A stretch of DNA of 33,546 bases from Proteiniphilum sp. (GTDB taxonomy: Bacteria; Bacteroidota; Bacteroidia; Bacteroidales; Dysgonomonadaceae), in NCBI GenBank assembly GCA_028709605.1, contig JAQVWR010000001.1:66662-100207 (forward strand), written 5' to 3'. The stretch's first letter is position 1. Each line of letters starts with the position of its first letter. Shown piece by piece: positions 30,220-33,546 of this stretch. Below the pieces are notes generated by a model. The model did no database searches. It was not told where the DNA came from and was given only the letters and a program-made list of their open reading frames with translations. The translations under genes and the position numbers were made by a program.

Positions 30220-31137
30220 TTATCTGCTCAACCATTCTTCGGCTCTGTCCACAACCCAGTAGCTAATTCTTTTACCGGCATCCGGCAACAAGCCGTAGTT
30301 TCCATAAACGGTATTTGTCGGAACAGAATAGGCAATCAGACTGTCCTGCCCTTTGTATTTTATTTTTTCTTCGGCATATTCAGCCATTCGTTTCACACCC
30401 GAAGAAAGATAAATTCCCTGCACCAATACTTTCTTCTTTTTTTCTCCGGCTTGTATGATTGCGGGCAGCGCTTTTTCGTTGAAAGATTGTCCCACTTCTA
30501 CAAAAGCATAATCAAAATATTGGATACCGGTTTTACCCAATATATAGTGTCCTGCCTCTGTAATCATTTTCGTCCAAAAAAATTGATAATCAGGCGATCC
30601 ATGAGCAAGTAACACCAGTGCTTCTTCATCGGCCCGGGTTGACATTTCTTTTACTCTGTCGAGTATAATCTCCTTAATGATGGAGTGATACGATAAGACA
30701 GGGCCCAAAGTAATCGGTATATGAGTATTTACCAAAGGGGTACCTTCTTTCTTCAACTCATCGATCATTTGCGCATCGTATTTAATGCCCAATATATTCG
30801 GCACATCGTTTTCCGAGTGTCCGGACGGAGCGATAAACAAAGGAACGGCATATATGCGGTCTATTCCTTCATTTTCGCAATCTTTTATCACGGATGCAAT
30901 CGTGGGTTCGGTAAATTCCATCAGAGCCACCCTGACATAATCGAAGCCGGAAATATTCCGTTCTTTCAGAATATCTTTCATTTCGTTTTCAAGCGACAGC
31001 ACAGGCGCGTTCCATTTTTCAGAAGGAGAACCGTGGGCAATAACGACCAAGGCATTTTTTGCCTGTAACGACGCATATCCGAACACCAAAAGGATCAGAC
31101 AAGCGATCATTATTTTTTGTATTTTCATTGTTGTCAT
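30220..31137 (-). CDS. exported double-CbiX (class II chelatase-like) protein
   Basis: The 305-residue protein begins with a signal peptide (basic MTTMKIQK, hydrophobic run, end near LQAK), so it acts outside the cytoplasm. Two CbiX/sirohydrochlorin-chelatase modules follow. The first has VIAHGSP (His35) and FIAPSGHSENDVP (His107), both metal/tetrapyrrole-site positions. The second has LLAHGSP (His179), but where a second His is expected it reads YLSSGVKR, so that half may be structural. Family enzymes insert Co2+ or Fe2+ into tetrapyrroles; the adjacent HmuY and TonB receptor point instead to haem or porphyrin handling. It is the last gene of the three-gene unit, 39 bases after hmuY. Confidence 0.8.
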   Translation of the reverse strand: MTTMKIQKIMIACLILLVFGYASLQAKNALVVIAHGSPSEKWNAPVLSLENEMKDILKERNISGFDYVRVALMEFTEPTIASVIKDCENEGIDRIYAVPLFIAPSGHSENDVPNILGIKYDAQMIDELKKEGTPLVNTHIPITLGPVLSYHSIIKEIILDRVKEMSTRADEEALVLLAHGSPDYQFFWTKMITEAGHYILGKTGIQYFDYAFVEVGQSFNEKALPAIIQAGEKKKKVLVQGIYLSSGVKRMAEYAEEKIKYKGQDSLIAYSVPTNTVYGNYGLLPDAGKRISYWVVDRAEEWLSR

Positions 31138-31176
31138 TTGATAAATAAATATTTTTCTAAATTAGTTAATTTGGTG

Positions 31177-31851
31177 TTATTCTATCTCTGCGTAACGTAA
31201 CGTGATATGTCCCGAAACCGCGTCAGCATTTAAATACTCTTTGAAATGCACTTTATATACTTTTTTACCGTCGGCAGAACGGAACAGACAAAGCGGAGCT
31301 TTCAGGTAAACGGGTGGCATTTCTTTACCCCAGATATCCTTTTCTTTGTCCATCAGTTTCATTTTGAATGTAACGGAAGATGCTTCGGATTGAATGCGTT
31401 TCAGAATGATTCCGCCCATCTGTTTAAACTCTTTCTCTGTATCGGTAGCAAATGTAATTCCGGCAGGAACTGAGTTTATTTTTTCATAGGAACTGTTTGC
31501 GTCGTCGTACACATATACATGTCCTTCCATTTCTTTCGTTTTGAAAATATATACGCCTCCTTGTGCGTTTGCCTTCGTAAATGCGCCGCTATTCGTACGG
31601 ATATGATACTTACAAAATGCCACATCCCAATCTTTCCGTGCCCCCCATTTGGCGTTATTATCAACAGATTCTTCCTCACTGCCAACTATTTTGTTTTCGG
31701 CAAAAGCAAAATAATGCCAAACCGTGTTTGAAGTAGCATCAATTTGCACTTCTTTTGTTTCTCCGACAACGGGCTTAGGGTCGGGTTCTTCTTTACTGCA
31801 AGCACTTAACGCCATCACCGCGATGGCTAAAAAAAAGATTGTTTTTTCCAT
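31177..31851 (-). CDS. HmuY family haem-binding lipoprotein
   Basis: The 224-residue protein has a signal peptide with lipobox LSAC (Cys18) and a short acidic linker. The body resembles the HmuY family (PF14064-type beta fold), with VWHYFAF, KWGARKDWDVAFCKYHIRTNSG and a closing strand SGHITLRYAEIE. In Porphyromonas gingivalis HmuY captures haem through two histidines; relatives in other Bacteroidota use methionines. Candidate ligands here include several His and Met (KEMEGH, KMKLMD, KEMPPV), but the actual pair cannot be chosen from sequence alone. It lies 27 bases after the receptor stop and 39 bases before the chelatase start, forming one unit. Confidence 0.82.
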   Translation of the reverse strand: MEKTIFFLAIAVMALSACSKEEPDPKPVVGETKEVQIDATSNTVWHYFAFAENKIVGSEEESVDNNAKWGARKDWDVAFCKYHIRTNSGAFTKANAQGGVYIFKTKEMEGHVYVYDDANSSYEKINSVPAGITFATDTEKEFKQMGGIILKRIQSEASSVTFKMKLMDKEKDIWGKEMPPVYLKAPLCLFRSADGKKVYKVHFKEYLNADAVSGHITLRYAEIE

Positions 31852-31878
31852 TTGTTTGTTTTTTTATTGTGATACTAT

Positions 31879-33423
31879 TTAATAAAAAGCATATCGTAAC
31901 CCTATCAGGTATTGTCGTCCGGGGTTAACGAACGATGGTTCCCTGAATTGAAAAATATTGTCTGCTTTGGCTGTGAGTTCCACTGTGTGGTTTTGAATTA
32001 CAAACGGTTTTACCAGTACTATTTTCCATACCGAAAAAGGTTTTGACTTTACGGTGTTTATGGTTTCGTTTCCGGCATTGTCTGTCGCTTTTTCCTGATA
32101 TATTTTAGGTGAACTTAATCTGCCGGCAAATTGTAATGAAAACGGGCTTTGTGCTATTTTTCCACTCCACGTGGCCGAGAGTGTGGAGCTGTGTTGTACG
32201 TTTCCCGGAATTTGCAGCCTTGTTGAGTTGTCCCGAGCATCGCAAAAGCTGTAATTCGCTTTGAGGAATAGTTCCCGCAACAATCCGAAAGATATATTTG
32301 CATCTATTCCTCGTAGCGTGGCACTGCTTACATTCTTGTAATAAAGCTCGCGTTGCCCTGATGTGTTGACAACTTCGTATTGGGTAATTTTATTCCTTAT
32401 TCTGTTGTGATAAACGGATATTGAAGCATTCAAACCGCTCTTCCCGTATTCTGCCGACAATGAGTTGTATAATCCTTTTTCCGCTTTCAGTTCGGGATTA
32501 CCGTATACCCAAAACATCCCCTGATGATCAAAATTGTAATAGAGCTCTTTAATGCTTGGTGCCCGGAAAGCCGCACCTGCGTCGGCACGCAATTTCACGT
32601 TTTTCAGTCGGTACATGAAAGCAATTTTCGGCGTTAACGCCGATTTAAACTGGTTGTTATAAGTATAGCGTAACCCGGTAACGATATTAAAACGGGGACA
32701 TGTTTTATAATCGGCCTGCGCAAAAAGATTTACATCGTCTAATGATTTTGTAACGGGTTCCGCCCCCAAGGTTTTTGTTGCAAAAGTTTCTTCATGGTTA
32801 TATTCCGCTCCGCCTACGAATTCCCATTTTTCATCCGGTGTAAACGTGTTTAACCAGCGACCGGATAAAAAACTGGCCGTATTGCTTTTCTTTGCCTGGT
32901 TTTTTTTCTTTTCCAGTATGTCAAAATCATAGTATTGGGAGAAGTGTGTACTCAAGCTTGTCTTTATTCTTTTGTCCGCAGAAGCATATCCGGCATTTGC
33001 TCCTATGGAAAAAGTGTGAGTGAGAGGATGCTTCACGTTCATCGATTCCTTTGGATGAAAGGTCTCATGTCTGAAATAGCGTCCATTCAAGTTTAAATCA
33101 ATCTGCCGGGTAGGTTGATAACCCACTTTTAACTGAGCGCCTTCATCTTCATATTTTGCAGCATACGGTGATTTGCCGTCGCCGCCAAAACCATCAGACG
33201 AGTTGCGAAAAGCGCTCATCCGGCCCGATACTTTTTTTTGTTTAAACCCTGTATTTATTTTTGTTTTCCAAGTATGATTACTTTCTGCTATTAAGTTGGC
33301 GCCGGCTTCAAATGGGTGTATGGGCCCTTTTGTGATTATATTTATAACGGCTCCCACCGCATTCGAACCGTAAAGAGCCGACGATGCTCCATTTACCATT
33401 TCAATTCTTTTTATATCATTGAC
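31879..33423 (-). pseudogene. TonB-dependent receptor, 5'-truncated (HmuR-like partner)
   Basis: The readable frame covers the end of the plug domain (VNDIKRIEMVNGASSALYGSN, then AVINIITKG) and a complete-looking 22-strand-type beta-barrel ending in the aromatic tail RYAFY. At least the signal peptide, TonB box and first half of the plug are missing. The conserved sequence continues nine codons upstream of ATG 33399 to 33423 and then meets TGA at 33424-33426. It would transport a large ligand, probably haem or a porphyrin given hmuY just downstream. Codon use and AT content differ from the housekeeping genes. It could be a pseudogene, an insertion-interrupted gene, or a sequencing frameshift. 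Confidence 0.75.
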
Positions 33424-33546
33424 TCATGTTTCGCACTTCCCTCAAACCATTGACAAAGAAATAGAAGGGAAATGCATTATTATCTATATCTCTGTACTAT
33501 AACATTTTATATTTTACAATTTCTCAATCGTCCTTAACCATCACCG
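33424..33546. mobile_element. possible insertion-element end or frameshifted receptor 5' part
   Basis: This AT-rich stretch abuts the point where receptor coding sequence is lost. It has GCACTTCCCT at 33433-33442 and AGGGAAATGC at 33466-33475, an imperfect inverted repeat (9 of 10). CATTGAC at 33417-33423 is repeated at 33448-33454, so the junction sits on a 7-bp direct repeat. No transposase fragment is recognisable. One minus-strand frame stays open for 26 codons up to the junction (ending VRNMSQ), so a frameshift is the competing explanation. Confidence 0.3.

Overview
The window looks like chromosomal DNA from a member of the Bacteroidales (Bacteroidota), possibly a Dysgonomonadaceae/Porphyromonadaceae-type genus; the genus is inference. 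Evidence: several promoters match the Bacteroidota -7 box TAnnTTTG, Shine-Dalgarno sequences are weak or absent, ribosomal protein L31 is the cysteine-free B type, and two gene blocks have Bacteroidota-type order: ftsX, a DUF3098 gene, uppP, truB, queA, folK; and purM, prfA, pyrF, HD hydrolase. Most of the window is core housekeeping DNA. No tRNA, rRNA or CRISPR array was seen, and no gene-free gap exceeds 300 bases.

Layout. 1-3503: the last codons of a probable tilS, a 45-codon ORF, serS, convergent cinA, and rpmE2 ending in a terminator. 3591-9880: an envelope/secretion run with a DUF4105 (Lnb-type lipoprotein N-acyltransferase-like) membrane protein, an exported alkaline-phosphatase-superfamily protein whose metal ligands look degenerate, and secA, closed by a terminator. 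10058-13985: gyrA and an exported TPR protein, closed by a 17-bp perfect hairpin. 14238-18698: purM, prfA, pyrF and an HD-domain phosphohydrolase, all on +. 18849-20392: a low-molecular-weight phosphatase facing prs across a nested bidirectional terminator. 20504-29155 is all on the minus strand: a GH13 amylase overlapping a patatin phospholipase, the folK to ftsX cluster, then the CCA-adding enzyme. 29353-30180: an orphan exported protein, probably a lipoprotein, divergent from cca.

30220-33546 is the accessory part and is visibly more AT-rich. It holds a minus-strand cluster of a TonB-dependent receptor, an HmuY-type haem-binding lipoprotein and an exported protein with two CbiX-type (class II chelatase) modules. 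Together they suggest haem or tetrapyrrole capture, outer-membrane import and periplasmic metal insertion or removal. The receptor is broken in its plug domain: recognisable coding sequence stops at an in-frame TGA at 33424-33426, and the AT-rich sequence beyond carries an imperfect inverted repeat and a 7-bp direct repeat at the junction. It may be the end of an insertion element or a frameshifted continuation. This locus is the most interesting part of the window.
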